DNA of 64,000 nucleotides from Lunularia cruciata (GCA_948567375.1 OX419756.1:9925001-9989000); one strand, 5' to 3'. Positions 23,951-35,955 are shown, counted from the stretch's first letter. The notes: generated by a model from the letters alone, not told the origin. Translations and numbers: made by a program.

Positions 23951-24760
23951 CTTGTGCTCCTCCAAGGTGACTTGCTTCAAATCCTTGTAACTGAAAGCAA
24001 ACACATGGATGAACTTGGAAAAATCTCCTCAAATCTCACCTTCTCCTCCTTGGTAACATTTGGGCCATACTTGAGGGTAGCTAACCTTCTTTCTACCTCC
24101 TCAAGTGTCAATGGTGATTTATCTGGGTCTTTCAAAACCTCTGGCTTAGGTGAAAAATCCACAGCACACAAGGGATACACATCTAAATCAGATTCACATT
24201 TTTCTTCCTCCGTGGAAGTCTCCTCTTCCATGCTTGTGTCCACACTTGAAGCTCCTCCTTCAGAATCTGATTCCCAATAATCAGAAGATGGTGTATCTAA
24301 ATGTGAAATGTTGGTGGTGTTAGTCATAGGAGTTGTGACTCTATGGTTTGATGACCCAATCCTCAAGTATCCTTTGTGCCATTGATCAGTTGTGAGTGCT
24401 ACTCTCAACCATGGACTCCCAAGAAGTAAGTCATAGCTTGAATCCTTCAAGACTTGGAAATTCATGAGATTTTGAACTCCCATAATTGAAACCAACCACC
24501 TTATCTATCACCCCTATTGGTCGAACTTGATGCTTATTTGCCATGCTCACCACAAATTTTGAAGGTCTTGAGGGTATCATACTCAACTTCTTCATCAACC
24601 TTTCTTACATGGAATTTACTACTGATCCTCCATCAACCAATGCATCCTTGATGTGGTGATCATTCACTCTCATATCAATCTTGGAGGCATATTCACAAGC
24701 CGCCCATGGTACTCGCTTGGCATCCACCACCCCCATTGATATTGGAGCTTTTTCCTTCTT
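23951..24760 (-). pseudogene. Protease and acidic linker, copy 2
   Basis: The 172-aa frame 23977-24495 covers the protease end (V-Q-N-L-M-N-F-Q-V-L-K, D-L-L-L-G-S) and the Glu/Ser-rich linker. The active-site block A-L-V-D-G-G-S with D-G-G instead of D-T-G or D-S-G reads near 24610-24650 in another frame. This region is deleted in copy 1. Confidence 0.75.
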
Positions 24761-26140
24761 CTATCTCTTGCTCTTTGTAGAATTCAAATCACTTCTAAGC
24801 TCCTTTCTCAAAGTAAGATTCAAAGCAATCAATTGGCCCACTTTGATGTTAGCCTTGTGACTACCAACATCCTCCAACACATTGTAGTTCCATTGTTGCT
24901 TTGAAATCAAGAAGTCCTCCATCCCCAACTTCTTCCTTGGAGTCTTTGTTGTTGATGGTGTTGAGGTGCGGGTGCTCCTAGTAGACATAGGAGTATCCTT
25001 GCTTGGAGTAAATCCTTGAGAAGAGTGAACATATTTTGCAAAACAAGCTCTCTTCTTCTCTTGTGCCAAAAGCTCCAAATTAAGACCCTTGGAGTTTGAG
25101 CACTCTCCCTTCTCATACTTGCTCTCAACCACATCTATGGATTCTAGCCACTTACCTTTCTATGGATTAGGAGCCACTTGGGTTTCATTTTCTCCCTCTT
25201 TCAATATATTTGCTCTCTCATAAACCCTTCCTCCATGGTAAGTGGAATTTGGTCAATTCCTTTGGATATGGTCTCTTCCTCCACAACCAAAACAATTTCT
25301 CTCATTGAAATTGTTGGCTAGTTGACCTCCTTTATATATATAGTTTCCATAACTCCTAGGCCCTCTCCCCACATTCTGACCTACCCCTCTCTTCTCCCAT
25401 AGTTGCACACATTGATCTTGAGATCTGCAAGTTGTTCTATGATGGTTTGAAGTGGATCCTTTGGTAGAGGTGCAAGAACTAGAGCAATTACTACTTATGG
25501 TGCAACCCATTCCACCAAAGTATCAGAAGTTCCACCATAATTTTAATCTTGAGGAGGAAGCACAACCTCCTTCACCACCAAATCACTCTCATCCCTTTCC
25601 AAAATCTCCTCCATATGAATTGCAATGTTGATAGCTTCAACCTTGGAAGAAAGTTTCTCATATCTCACATTGCTTCTAATTTGTGGTCTCAATTTTCCTA
25701 CAAAATTCTTGGTGAGCATGGTCCTTATGCCAATCATATTAGTCTCTACATCATCCCCACCCTTCCTCAACACTATGCGAAATCTGGACTCTAACTTTTC
25801 CACTCTTTCCACATAGACTCTCACTTTCTCTCCATCTCCTTGTTTGATAAAAGTAACTTCACTCACTCATCAATCTTTCATAACTCTCATCTGGAAGAAA
25901 TTTCTCAATGAGTGCTGAAGTCAATCTCTCCCAAGACTCTCCTTCACTATCTCTACTCTCTCTCTTTTGGTATTCTGACTCATACCATATAAGTATTGCA
26001 TCCTTAAGGAAATCTGGTAATAATGAGGCCCACTCATTCTTCCTCCTCCCATTGCTTCCTATGTAAGCTCTTTTGAAGTCTCTCACAAAGCCCTCCACAT
26101 CTTCTCCATCATTGCCAAAGAAAACCGGAAGTTTCCGCAT
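24761..26140 (-). pseudogene. Gag with zinc knuckle, copy 2
   Basis: Frames 25859-26140, 25543-25866, 25253-25510 and 24761-25132 together give gag. Order: start M-R-K-L-P-V-F-F, W-A-S-L-L-P-D, L-I-W-Y-E-S; helix-rich capsid; knuckle C-F-G-C-G-G-R-D-H-I-Q-R-N near 25250-25300 with the first Cys intact (copy 3 has Tyr there); Ser/Thr-rich tail. Four frame changes break it. Confidence 0.85.
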
Positions 26141-26399
26141 CTTAACCTCTCACTATCTTTCTTTTCTCTCAAATTTTTTTTTTATTTTTTATTTTCTCTC
26201 ACTCCATAAATAATAGATTATTTACATGAATAACACCATTTGAGAATAATACACCCTAGGCAACACAAAAGGTTCAGGTTGCTCCAAGATTTCTATAGAA
26301 ACATCAAATTCTAGAGTGCACATTAATCAAACTCTCATGGATAGTTTATCCATAAGTTGAAAGATTATCTCCATCACTATTCTTCAGAACTAGTTGATG

Positions 26400-27110
26400 A
26401 TGATGGTATTATTTTTGTAGTTGTACTCAGACTCTCTACAAGATCCTTCACCAAAGTCTCCAAAAGTTCTTTTACTCCACTACACTCATGTCCTTTTGGA
26501 AGTCCTTCCACTCCACAAACCTCACACGACTGACTCCTTGGTCTTACATATTCTTCCTCCTAATCTTGGTGAAGAAGGTCCAACATGCAAACCCAAGTCA
26601 AGTAAGACTCTCCTTTCTCTCAATCTCTTTCTCTCAAAGTCAATGGACATGAAGTTAATTTATGTCCCTTCTCTCCACATAGAAAGCACTAAGACTCACT
26701 CTTTCCTCCAAGTGGTGTAGGTTTTTAGATCCTCTCAACACTCTCTTCAAATTCTATTCTAAACTCTCTTCTTCTCAAATCCACCACTACAATCACCTCA
26801 AACCCTTGGGGAACCTTGCATAACCTTAATTTCCACTCTTGGTGACCCTCCATGTTCCCAAGATGAGTCTAAACACTAAAATATGCTTTTTGTTGCCCTC
26901 ACACTCCTCATGCATGAAATCTAAACTCTATAGAATTGACCTTTCCTCACAATATCAATCAAATCTTGCAATTGGTATCTTATGTTCCTCTGAAATTTTG
27001 CACACTTGATCACAACTCTAGAAAAGCCCTCCCCACAAAATTTCAAATTTTTTTATCAAGCCATTTGGCCTAGACATCTTTCTTTTTAGCACATATATTT
27101 CAGATTTGGT
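26400..27110 (-). pseudogene. Upstream zinc-knuckle ORF, copy 2
   Basis: The sense strand shows C-F-L-C-G-E-K-G-H-K-L-T-S-C near 26650-26690 and C-E-V-C-G-V-E-G-L-P-K-G-H-E-C near 26490-26535, so both Cys/His clusters are intact. The first frame ends at G-S-P-R-V-stop near 26800 as in copies 1 and 3. A TAG seven codons before the shifted-frame ATG is also shared. Frames are otherwise broken. Confidence 0.65.
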
Positions 27111-27690
27111 CTGAAAACCACCCCCTTCACTTAAAAAACTAATAACTCTATGCTCAAGAATAATCTATATCTTATTTTTGTATCAACAGGTAGGATACAA
27201 TGCACTGAATTTTCTTTGAAAGTTTCACCGGAATCCACGTAAAATTGAAGAAATGGTAGACTCTATAAAATTTTCCAAAGAGCATGCAATTGCGGGAGCA
27301 GTTTACCCTATCAACTTAAAAAAATTATAGCCCAGTGTGCATAGCAGCTCTCACAACAATTTTGAGTGTGCTAACTAAAAGATAACCTAAAATATCAATT
27401 GTAGAAATTTCAAGTCAAGATCTAAAACATGAGATTTTACTCAAAATCACCTTAATCTCCAAAATTTGCAATCCACCTCACACAATCTCTCCAAATCCTC
27501 TAAAGTGTACAAGATATACAAAATCAACTCAAAGACATCATAATGAACTATAGGGTATACAAATGGATCTAAATGCTCTAATATAAGTTCAGCCCTCTCC
27601 TCCCCTAAAGTTGTCTCAAAGTGAGCTCTCATAGCCTCCTTATGTCTAATACATAATTGTACACGGAACATTATCTTGCCTTCTAGAGAG
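27111..27690 (-). other. Leader with ORF0, copy 2
   Basis: A 95-aa frame (27447-27734) enters from the LTR and reads I-M-F-R-V-Q, E-E-R-A-E-L-I-L-E-H, F-V-Y-P-I-V-H-Y-D and L-E-R-L-C-E-V-D-C. It is the longest version of the ORF that starts just after the PBS in all three copies. The likely start is the Met 38 codons before the end of the LTR-proximal helix, at about 27672, since the part before it is LTR and PBS. Function unknown. Confidence 0.45.
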
Positions 27691-27712
27691 GTCCCAACAA
27701 CGGAACCAAAAA
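27691..27712 (-). other. Primer-binding site, copy 2
   Basis: Sense TGGTTCCGTTGTTGGGAC a few bases after the LTR. The best-preserved positions agree with a tRNA-Asp-type site; the tRNA identity is inferred. Confidence 0.55.
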
Positions 27713-28395
27713 TGTGAATTGGCTTGTCTCTCACTCAGGATGAAAATTTGATGACTATTATGGTAACGCACCATGGACTAAGAAGGCAAGGAACCCCAAC
27801 TCCATCATACTCCTTCAAGGCTAACACTCCAAGACTCAAGACATTGCTCACTAGAGAACTCATTCAGAGAGAGATAGTTGCAAATAAAAGGATGATGAAT
27901 ACCTCATCACCCCTTGTTTATATACTTGTGAAATAGTTATACACCAAATTTACTAATTACTATAGTAACTCAAATTACTAGACTAAAAGTCAAGTAAAGT
28001 CAAAAAGTAGAAAGGAATATCCATTCACATGGGCATATTCCACTAGCATGTGATCTTATCTTGACCCAACCACTAAGTCAAGGATTCCTTCACATGGGCT
28101 ATCCTTGGACTATAGAAGAATCCAAAACAAAAAGGCTTGCGGTCCCAAGAGTTCTCAACTCTTTACTCAAAGCCAAACACTTAGGAATAATACCAAATCA
28201 ACACGCTAGAACCCAAAATAGTGGTGCTCATCTTTTCCACTTCCTCTAAAGTAAGGTACCCTCTATCTTAGCTATGACTAAGTTTAGCTAATCATGACTA
28301 ATGTAGAACTATGTTTTATCTCTAGATAAATAATATCTCTCAAGTACTTGTAATACCAAGCTAAATATCACACACATGCACAAATGAGTGTTACA
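27713..28395 (-). repeat. 5' LTR of gypsy copy 2
   Basis: 683 bp; plus-strand ends tgtgaattggc and gagtgttaca. TATA box complement at 27917-27924. Long blocks are shared with 21201-21907. Confidence 0.9.
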
Positions 28396-29024
28396 GAACC
28401 CAAACTCCATCACTCTCCTCCAAGGATAAAAAAATTCCAAGGTATCTCCAACACTCAAACCATTGCTCACTAGATAATGCAATGAGAGAGAAATAGCTAC
28501 AAATGATAGGATAATGAGTACCTCCTCATCCCTAGCTTATATAATTTTGAAGTAATTACACACTAAAGTTACTAATTATTGGAGTAACTCAAGTTACTAG
28601 ACTTCAAGTCATATTAAATCAGAAGTTGAAAGAAGAATACCCATACACATGGGGAAAATCTCATAAGTAAGTGGTCTTATCTTGACCCAAAAACTAAGTC
28701 AAGGATTCTTTCACATGGGCTATCCCTAGACTATAGAAAAATCCACAACCAAAAGACTTGTGGGCCCAAGAGTTCTCAAATCTTCTCTCAAAGCCAAACA
28801 TCTAAGAATAATATGAAGTCAAAACAAAAGAATCCAAAATAGTGATTCTCACTCCTTATACTTCCTCTAAAGTAGAGTTGTGTCCATGTTGACTATGACT
28901 AACTCTAGATAATCATAGCTAATGCAAAAGCTTGGCTGAACTCCATATAGATAATGTCTTTCAACTACTTGCAATACAAAACTTAATATCCCCATAGAGC
29001 ACACATGCACCAATGGGTGTTACA
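28396..29024 (-). repeat. Right piece of the family G LTR split by copy 2
   Basis: It begins with the duplicated gaac and continues the LTR from 21200, ending gggtgttaca at 29024. It is more diverged from the copy 2 LTRs than they are from each other, as expected for an older host LTR. No internal family G sequence adjoins it, so it is a solo LTR or the remains of a truncated element. Confidence 0.85.
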
Positions 29025-30333
29025 AGCAAGATGCCATCATAGGGAGGATTGAGAGCAGGTGTTAGAACCATGAGTGGTAACTCCATACTTATGAAGAGTA
29101 ATTGCATAGATTGGCCTTAAAGTAGTGAAGTATGGAGGCAATGTACTATTCCTAAACAAAATTAGTTTTACATATTAAAATGTAGGATAGCGGGTAATGG
29201 GAGGCAACGTCAAGTCTACTTCAATAAAGTTTTGCAACTCCTAGGTGAATCCAAGGTTGATAAATGTATCTATTCTTAGTATATTGATTGGACTTCCTTG
29301 CTCTTGGTGGTAAGGGTAGAAGGCCCACTTGACTAGAAGGTTGGTTTGGTGAGAGTTGAGAAGATATCCATCCTATGGTTTAATAGGTATTTAAGCTAGG
29401 GAGTAGTCATAGCAATCTTTGGTTTGTATGCAATTGGTCATGAGCTAGGCCCAAGCTTACCCAACTCCTTGTATTTTATGGCATGATAATATAGTGAAGT
29501 GGAGAGTTGTTAGAGTTGTTAGAGTTGGTAAGCACACCTTGATGCTTGATCAAGGTTAGGACTGTATACCATTTTTTTATGTTATGTGGCAACACTTAGT
29601 GGATTATTACATGATACTTTGATGTAGAGTGCACACACTATCGTTGTCTTCCCTTATGAATTGCTATAGGGTTTTATGGATAATTTGTGTTGCTAGATGC
29701 TATTCCATTCTACTTGTATTCAATTCCATGGTTGAAGGTGAGCTTGAATAAATACCCTTCCCATCAATGGGTATCTTAGAAGTAGTACTTGGTAGAGATT
29801 TAGGGTTTAAATTGAGAGATTGTAAGGAGGTTTGAATTTTGAATTTGCAATTGTGCCAAGTATTAAGACCAAACTTCTCTTGGAGTGGATTTGGTTTGCA
29901 TTTGGTGTTTCATTGAAACCAAACCAATTCAACTCCAAGTAAGGTGTTGAAAATCCTCAAAGATTCATTGACCTACCAGATGAGATTGCAAATCCAAAGT
30001 AATCCCATACTATAGGGTTAGCTATCCAAAGGTCCATTGTATTGACCATAACTAGTCCAACTACACTCTGCAATAGTGATTAATTCAACTTAGACCCTTG
30101 AGGAAACTAAGGCAAAGTAGAGCAAGGAAAGTGGGAAATAGAGTGGATCAAAACTAAGCCGGGTTCTTTTGTGTTGGGAGAGGAAAAAGAGGGAAATATG
30201 GAGGAAAAAGTCAGAGGATAAGGTGCTCTCCATTCTATCCATTAGGATTCATGGCCGAATTTGACGATGCAATAGAGGTCCATTGCAAGGAGGGTGTACT
30301 TTGAGTTCAGCGACCAAATCCACTCTCCAACCA

Positions 30334-30336
<3 letters not shown>

Positions 30337-30419
<83 letters not shown>
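30337..30419. repeat. (AG)n microsatellite, about 41 units
   Basis: 83 bp of uninterrupted AG. The purity suggests recent expansion or active slippage. Confidence 0.97.
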
Positions 30420-30427
<8 letters not shown>

Positions 30428-30439
30428 TGTCTGGGCAGG

Positions 30440-30580
30440 GGTCTCCAAGTGACATATGTTTCATGTGGATGGGATGATGAGTGCAAAGTAGAGAATTGTT
30501 GTTTGTTCTGGGTTTTAGTCTTTAAGTGACATACTTATCATGTGGATTGGATGATGAGTGCAAAGTAGAATGGAAGAGAA
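30440..30580. repeat. 77-bp imperfect tandem duplication
   Basis: aagtgacatatg...gatgatgagtgcaaagtag at 30447 recurs from 30524 with a few changes, directly after the AG tract. Confidence 0.7.
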
Positions 30581-30938
30581 TGCTTACTCTTGGTATGACA
30601 ATATGAGATATCTTCAAAGCAAGGAAGATGTGTGGGAGTTTTTGACAAATGTTTATTAGATGATTTGGGCCCATTAGTGGAGGTCAAGCATGAAAGTGTA
30701 CAAGGACCAGAATAAGACAGATTTGCTGACTCAATTCAAGGAGGGGAAACTGGCTGCTGACTAGCTGGACTGGGAAGGGTAGGAGGACATCAAATGTGGA
30801 TAGCCTTTGGAAGTTAGCATGTGGCTCTGGGCAGTCAGAGGATCACTTCACTTTTGTAAGCATGGAAATAGTTTAACCCGAGTGACCAAACCCTTTTAAT
30901 TATAGCATGGCTCTCAAAGCCATACAGAGATGCAACAC

Positions 30939-31314
30939 TTTCATAGATATAGAATACATCAGAAACGTAACCTTTGTAAAGTTTGTACCTTGGAACTTGT
31001 GCATAACCTTGTATTGTGATGTGTGTGGTCTATGTTAAGATAGTAACATCCAAGGCAAAAGAGGATCCGCATTGGCACCAGGAAAATTTACCAAGTGTGT
31101 AGCCAAACCTTTGGGAAGGGTGTTTGTTTCATAGATATAGGAAACATCAAAACCGTCACCTTTGTAAAGTTTGTACCTTGGAACTTGTGCATAACCTTGT
31201 ATTGTGAGGTGTGTGGTCTATGTTAAGATAGTAACATCCAAGGCAAAAGAGGATCAGCATTGGCCCCGTGAAATTTTACCAAGTGTGTAGCCAAACCTTT
31301 GGGAAGGGTGTTTG
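30939..31314. repeat. 188-bp tandem duplication
   Basis: Units 30939-31126 and 31127-31314 share almost every base, beginning tttcatagatata and ending gaagggtgtttg. Few substitutions separate them, so the event is fairly recent compared with the surrounding decay. Confidence 0.9.
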
Positions 31315-31929
31315 GAGAACAACTTGGTGACACCTATGTCAGATTTAGAGTGATATCAAGTTTGGGACTTGTAGTTCCTTAACTTGACCACATGTAGGGA
31401 GTGAATGTGCATGCATAACTTAGGTTCTTGGGAACCAATGTGTTGGTCTGAGACCACTATAAATCTGTTCAGACCCCTTTGAGGGTGACAGAAGCTAATA
31501 AAAATCTCCCTATCGGAAATAAACTTCCAAAGAGTTTCCTTGATTAGGAGTATCTTGGTCAAAAGGTGAGTTCCTAGTGAGTGTGAACTCTCTAGGTTCC
31601 TAAATCTGAACCAAGACATGTGGTGTGTTGGAGAGGAATTTTGCTGCAACCACGTGTAGGTCTCCCATGCTTAAGCTTCAGAGAAAAGATTGAGCTTTAG
31701 AATTAAAATTGTCAAGGGATTGACCTCGGGATGCATTCATATTCTACCTTGACCACCATTTTAGGGCAATTGAGAATCCTTCCAACAACTAAAACTCCAC
31801 AACTCTCTCAAAATGTTTGGAGAAGTTTTGTATGATGGCATATAAGCCTATTTCCAGTCATCTCCCAGCTTCTTTCAAGTGCCAAAGATGGTGAGTTGTT
31901 AGCTGATCTATATTCATATTGACAAATCA

Positions 31930-32348
31930 TTAGAAGTCTGATTTATTTGACTCTCCCTAGACCAGATCTAGGCTACACTATTGGACTAGTGAGCCAATTT
32001 GAGGAAGCACCAAGGAAGCCACATCTTGACATGCTTAGAAGAATTTTATGTTATGTGAGGTTAACAATCCAATTAAGCCTTCAATATTCAGCTGGTGTGC
32101 TATAAATTCTATAAGATTTTACTGATATGTACGGGGCAGGAGTACTCAAGATTAAACAATAGGTTATGTTTTTAGCAACATCAACAATAGGTTATGTTTT
32201 TAGCCTTCAAAGTTCTACGATTAGTTGGTCATTAAAGTAACAACCTACTATTGCTTTATCCTTGACCAATGCAGAATATAGAATTGCTACTAGTGCTTTG
32301 GATGAATCAATTTGGCTTCAAGATATGGGATATGCATTTCATGATCGT

Positions 32349-32393
<45 letters not shown>

Positions 32394-32632
32394 ATATCAA
32401 TAGTATTAAACGTACTAATAATTCATGCTAGGACTAAACATATTGAGGTACATTATCATTTTATTAGAGAGAAGGTACTGGTTGGAGACATAGACTTGCA
32501 GTATATTCTTATATATGAGCAAATTGCTAATATTTTCACCAAAACTTTACCTATATTTGATGAATTTGAATATTTCAGATCTCATCCAAGTGTCAAAGAT
32601 ATTACCATTAACTTGAGGGAGAGTGTTGATAG
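31930..32632 (+). pseudogene. Ty1/copia RT end and RNase H remnant (copia element 0)
   Basis: Across shifting plus-strand frames the copia signatures appear in order: a D-L-G-Y-T-I-G-L-V-S-like block near 31960, the H-L-D-M-L-R-R-I-L-C-Y helix near 32020, S-W-S-L-K-Q-Q-P-T-I-A near 32230-32260, T-N-A-E-Y-R (RNase H Glu) near 32275, the K-H-I-E-V-H-Y-H-F-I-R-E-K block near 32445, and T-K-T-L-P near 32545. Upstream gag, protease and integrase are absent. A TA microsatellite at 32354-32389 sits inside it. Confidence 0.75.
32354..32389. repeat. (TA)n microsatellite within copia RNase H
   Basis: 36 bp of TA inside the RNase H coding remnant, so it arose after the element stopped coding. Confidence 0.95.
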
Positions 32633-32760
32633 AGTATTACAATCTAAGGGTAATATTTGAGGTGGCTAGTGTATGGAAGAAAGACTAATCTTTAGTCACC
32701 ATTTCAAATCTAGGATGAAGAATGATTCAACATACTTGTAAACTTTTCTCTTAGTCGGCT
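32633..32760 (+). repeat. 3' LTR fragment of copia element 0
   Basis: It starts TGTTGATAGAG right after the purine-rich aacttgagggaga. The block ctttagtcaccatttc and the following acatacttgtaaacttt match the LTR piece at 47346-47470. Similarity ends near 32752 where unrelated sequence begins; a related LTR tail reappears at 33700. Confidence 0.65.
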
Positions 32761-33600
32761 CATCCATTCCTCATGATACTAGAGCACATCTTTGCCCTTG
32801 CACTGGGAAGGTTGCAAGATCTTGGATCTGAGCTCTACCATGCATTAGGGTAATCTGATTTGCACCAACTACTTTCTCTGCAATAATGATGTTTTGCCTA
32901 GATCAGGTCCACCCATATGCATCTTCATTACTCGCTTCTGAGTGTGGTTCTACACTAGATGCATCAGCAGTCCACATGACAAGATGTCCTTTTGGGAGGA
33001 CAGAGGATAACTACCCAAGATGCTATCAAGTACATAGAGTTTGCCATGACATGAGAGAGTGTATACCTTGCGGGCGGGGCGGGGCGGGGCGGGGGGTGGT
33101 ATGCTTTGCAAATAACACGACTTAGGGCATCCTTATACTTGGTCCAAGATTATCAAGTGACAGTAGCAGATATTGTGGTTACATACCCTACATGTGATGT
33201 GGTCTTGGAAGGAGTGATCACCTATCCTCCAGGATGGGCAGCAAGCAGAGTGGTAGCAAGCAAGGTCTCCAAGTATAGAGGTATGCAGCGAGGTCACCTC
33301 TTTGTTCCTCTAGCCTTGGAGTTATATCGATCTATGAATACTATGTTGGACACATTTGTGAAGGAGTGCTCAAGGGCATATCATTCTAGATGTAAGGGGT
33401 ATCATCCTAACTCTAATATTTCACATCATCTTCTAGATCCCGCATGTATCCATTGCTTTAAATAGAGCATTAGTTGGTGCAATCCATAGGAGAGAAATCA
33501 CATTAGGTGATGCTTATAAGGCCGCTCCAATTGTTTGTAGACCATATGACTTACATAGCTCAAATATTTTAGGGGTTGAAAGCAAATTTTCCTTACCAAT
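32761..33600 (+). pseudogene. Possible C-terminal RT-associated endonuclease remnant
   Basis: Translation in two frames gives a protein-like reading. First comes a Cys/His-rich part (V-H-P-Y-A-S, L-L-A-S-E-C-G-S-T, H-M-T-R-C-P-F-G, 32886-33000). Next, in another frame, a D-A-I-K-Y-I-E-F-A-M-T helix (about 33018-33050). Then 33130-33465 with D-I-V-V-T-Y-P, a Lys/Ser/Tyr segment and F-V-P-L-A-L-E-L-Y. The D...K-Y arrangement recalls restriction-like nuclease domains found near some plant reverse transcriptases. This is pattern memory, not a match; the identity is uncertain. A G-rich tract at 33070-33099 interrupts it. Confidence 0.3.
33070..33099 (+). repeat. (GGGGC)n G-rich tract, quadruplex-capable
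   Basis: 30 bases with five runs of three or more G separated by single C, then ggggggtgg. This meets the usual G-quadruplex pattern and is unlike anything else in the window. Confidence 0.9.
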
Positions 33601-33639
33601 ACTGTCGGGGCTTAACCACATTTTAGCCCTTGTCTTTTC

Positions 33640-33780
33640 CTTGTATGGCCCGATGGGCTCTTCCCATCCTTCTTGTTTTCACAACCGGTTGCGATTTTCT
33701 CTTGTAAACTTTTTTCTTCCTATTTATATCCATCCGAGCTGGACTTGTGTCCCGCTGACCATTCTTTGGTGAATGACCGT
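33640..33780 (+). repeat. Copia-type LTR tail fragment
   Basis: gtaaacttttttcttccta, then ggacttgtgtcccgc, parallels 47395-47460 (cttttttcttcctata, ggacttgtgtctcgc). It may be the rest of the LTR that starts at 32633, separated by the insert at 32753-33700. Confidence 0.5.
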
Positions 33781-35920
33781 TCCCAATCGAATGTCTCCGT
33801 CTGTCCGGGGAGTTCTCATGTCATTTTGTACTTATTGTGTGGTAAAAAGCTTCAGATCTTTAATGATCCGGTGCGCCGACCATAAGAGTTCGGAACGTCC
33901 TGATTCAACACGTGGTAGCGGTATGAGGAAAGCTTGTTCGCAGTCCAAACTAGATCACCTTTTCTAGCAGTGCTATTACAAAGGTCGTGATATAGTTTCC
34001 GCATGTTTAGATTTAGTATCCATTGCCGGAGTTGCAAGGATTATTGTTTCACTAAGTCACTGAACCCGGCTCATAGAGCCTTCCAACGTCATACAGGGCG
34101 AGGACTGCAAACCGACAATTCAATAGATAATCAATAGAAAATGTTGTAGACGATTAAGTCATCTAACGCTGATCGCATCTCAAGACACGAATAAAAAAAT
34201 TATGAAACGTCGTCATTCAGATTCACGTAGCTTCACCGTCGAATGATGACCGTGGTAACCGTGCTGTTTCTTTGAGACTGGTATGTCCATACACTTTCCT
34301 GTCCTTCCTGACGGGTCTTAATTTGTGTTTGCTCCAAAAGACTATTGTCATCGAGAAGAATTACCGACGCTTCTCCACCTAATTGATCTCGACGTACATG
34401 TCGCTGCTGTTGCGAGTTCGCAGTAGCATTGAGTCTTCATGAGGATAAATTACTGGGAGAAGGATCCGAATTGCCGCACTCTTTCTCCCTCTCACATGAG
34501 GACGACGAATACAAAACGTCTGAAACATGTCACACCGCGTACCTTCTAGTTGACCTAAATACCCTTAGCTCCCTTATTCCGTTAGTTTCTTTTCATAGAC
34601 TTCAAAGAAGTTGACCATTTAAAATTACCCGGCTTGGTGGCGGTTTCCCAATTGCGAGGTCATCATCTGCAGGTAAGGAGCGTGACAACGAGTTGATGGT
34701 AAGGAGAGTGACAACAATAAGCTTGGACCAGATTAGCTATAGTAATAATGAGCTGAACTATAGCTAGTCTGGATAGTTCACGATGAACAATGACACAATG
34801 TTAGAAAAACCACCTCCGAGAAGTTTACAATTTCTGAAACTTTGGCAAACTGAGAAGAAACTGAAGTCCGTTTTGTACTGGATGATGACATAATACATAA
34901 ATTGAACTCATTACAAAGGAATTGAGAAGAATTTAGGAGATGAGTACACGTACTAAGAAGGCTGGCTAAAATCAGCAACGTACCTACACACTACCCAATA
35001 GATCAAGCTGCTGAGGGTAGCTCATGGAAAGGTCGCAGTAATTTGACTTCAAAAGCAAATCTCTTCTCCACTATCACCCGCACACTGAAATTTCCGAGAT
35101 TTTTTCAGCAGTTAATTCAGCTGGCCACCACAAAATTCCATGTCCGAGTCAACGAAAGTCAGATTTGAGGTTCAGGTAAAAGTAGCCATTGTATATGCTG
35201 AACCTTCTTCAACTATTATCGCGTGAGAACGATTGACTCTCAGGCATAGGTGTGGCATGGCTCTTGTTTCTAGGTGTTTAGAATTACCATGCGCTGTCCC
35301 TGTTTTTCAATGCAGAACAGCGTTCAGAGATCGCGGACCGCAAAGAGTGAAGAATCAAAAGCAAAAAAAAATTCTCATGTGCTGGTTGGTGGGGCTATGT
35401 TTTGCGCAGTTGAGTGGAAGTTGAATCTCCTGAAACGATAGAGCAGAGGTATCGAAGACATGGAATAACATGGCAAGATTAGACCACAAGCGTATAAATC
35501 ACAGCTTGATCTCAATAAGATCAAGCCTCAGTATCCAGAAGTTTCACCACCAACACAACTCTATATCAGTTCAGAAAAGCATGCAGAAACTGTCATTCAC
35601 AGTCAAAACATTTCAGAGAAACCTTCTCTGCAGATTGTAAACCTGTCTTTCGAGCAGCTGAGTAAGATTACAAGTATTTTGAAGAGAACAGTGCTGCTGA
35701 AAGAGAGGTGTGAGCGCCAGAGAATTGAAGGTGAGATTAGACCACAAGAGGAGAGAACAGAACTTTAAATTACTAGAATCTTACGGATATTCTCCCGAAG
35801 CAGATCATTGTTTACCCTCTTGGACGTTTAGACAGAATTACTAACAGCTGCGTTGGTGTAATCAGTACAGTTTCAACGTGCTGCGAACAGCTTTGTAAGT
35901 TTACACGTCTACAGCTTGAG

Positions 35921-35955
35921 ATGGCTGACCCTCAGCAGGATACCGTTACGCAGGT
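35921..35955 (+). other. Candidate first exon with splice donor
   Basis: ATG GCT GAC starts a short reading (M-A-D-P-Q-Q-D-T-V-T-Q) that ends at CAG followed by gtattg, an acceptable plant donor. It is preceded by about 500 bases of leader-like sequence. There is no proof that it is transcribed. Confidence 0.2.

Larger units (their letters stand above)
21201..28395 (-). mobile_element. Ty3/gypsy family G copy 2, degraded, inside an LTR
   Basis: 7195 bp, minus strand, 3' LTR 21201-21907 and 5' LTR 27713-28395. Perfect 4-bp TSD gaac at 21197-21200 and 28396-28399. The target is an older LTR of the same family, so this is self-insertion. Gag, protease, RT and RNase H are present in broken frames. 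About 670 bp of the integrase core is missing near 22430, so the copy is not autonomous. Confidence 0.92.
29025..31929. other. Region without recognised coding sequence
   Basis: Both strands have only short frames. The frames over the AG repeat (30242-30477) are repeat artefacts. The 97-aa minus frame at 31356-31649 shows no domain. The region holds a long AG microsatellite, a 77-bp imperfect tandem duplication and a 188-bp tandem duplication. Confidence 0.5.

Noticed and set aside
30242-30477. Three open frames with Ser-Leu or Arg-Glu repeats
   Set aside because: They are translations of the AG microsatellite on both strands and have no independent support.
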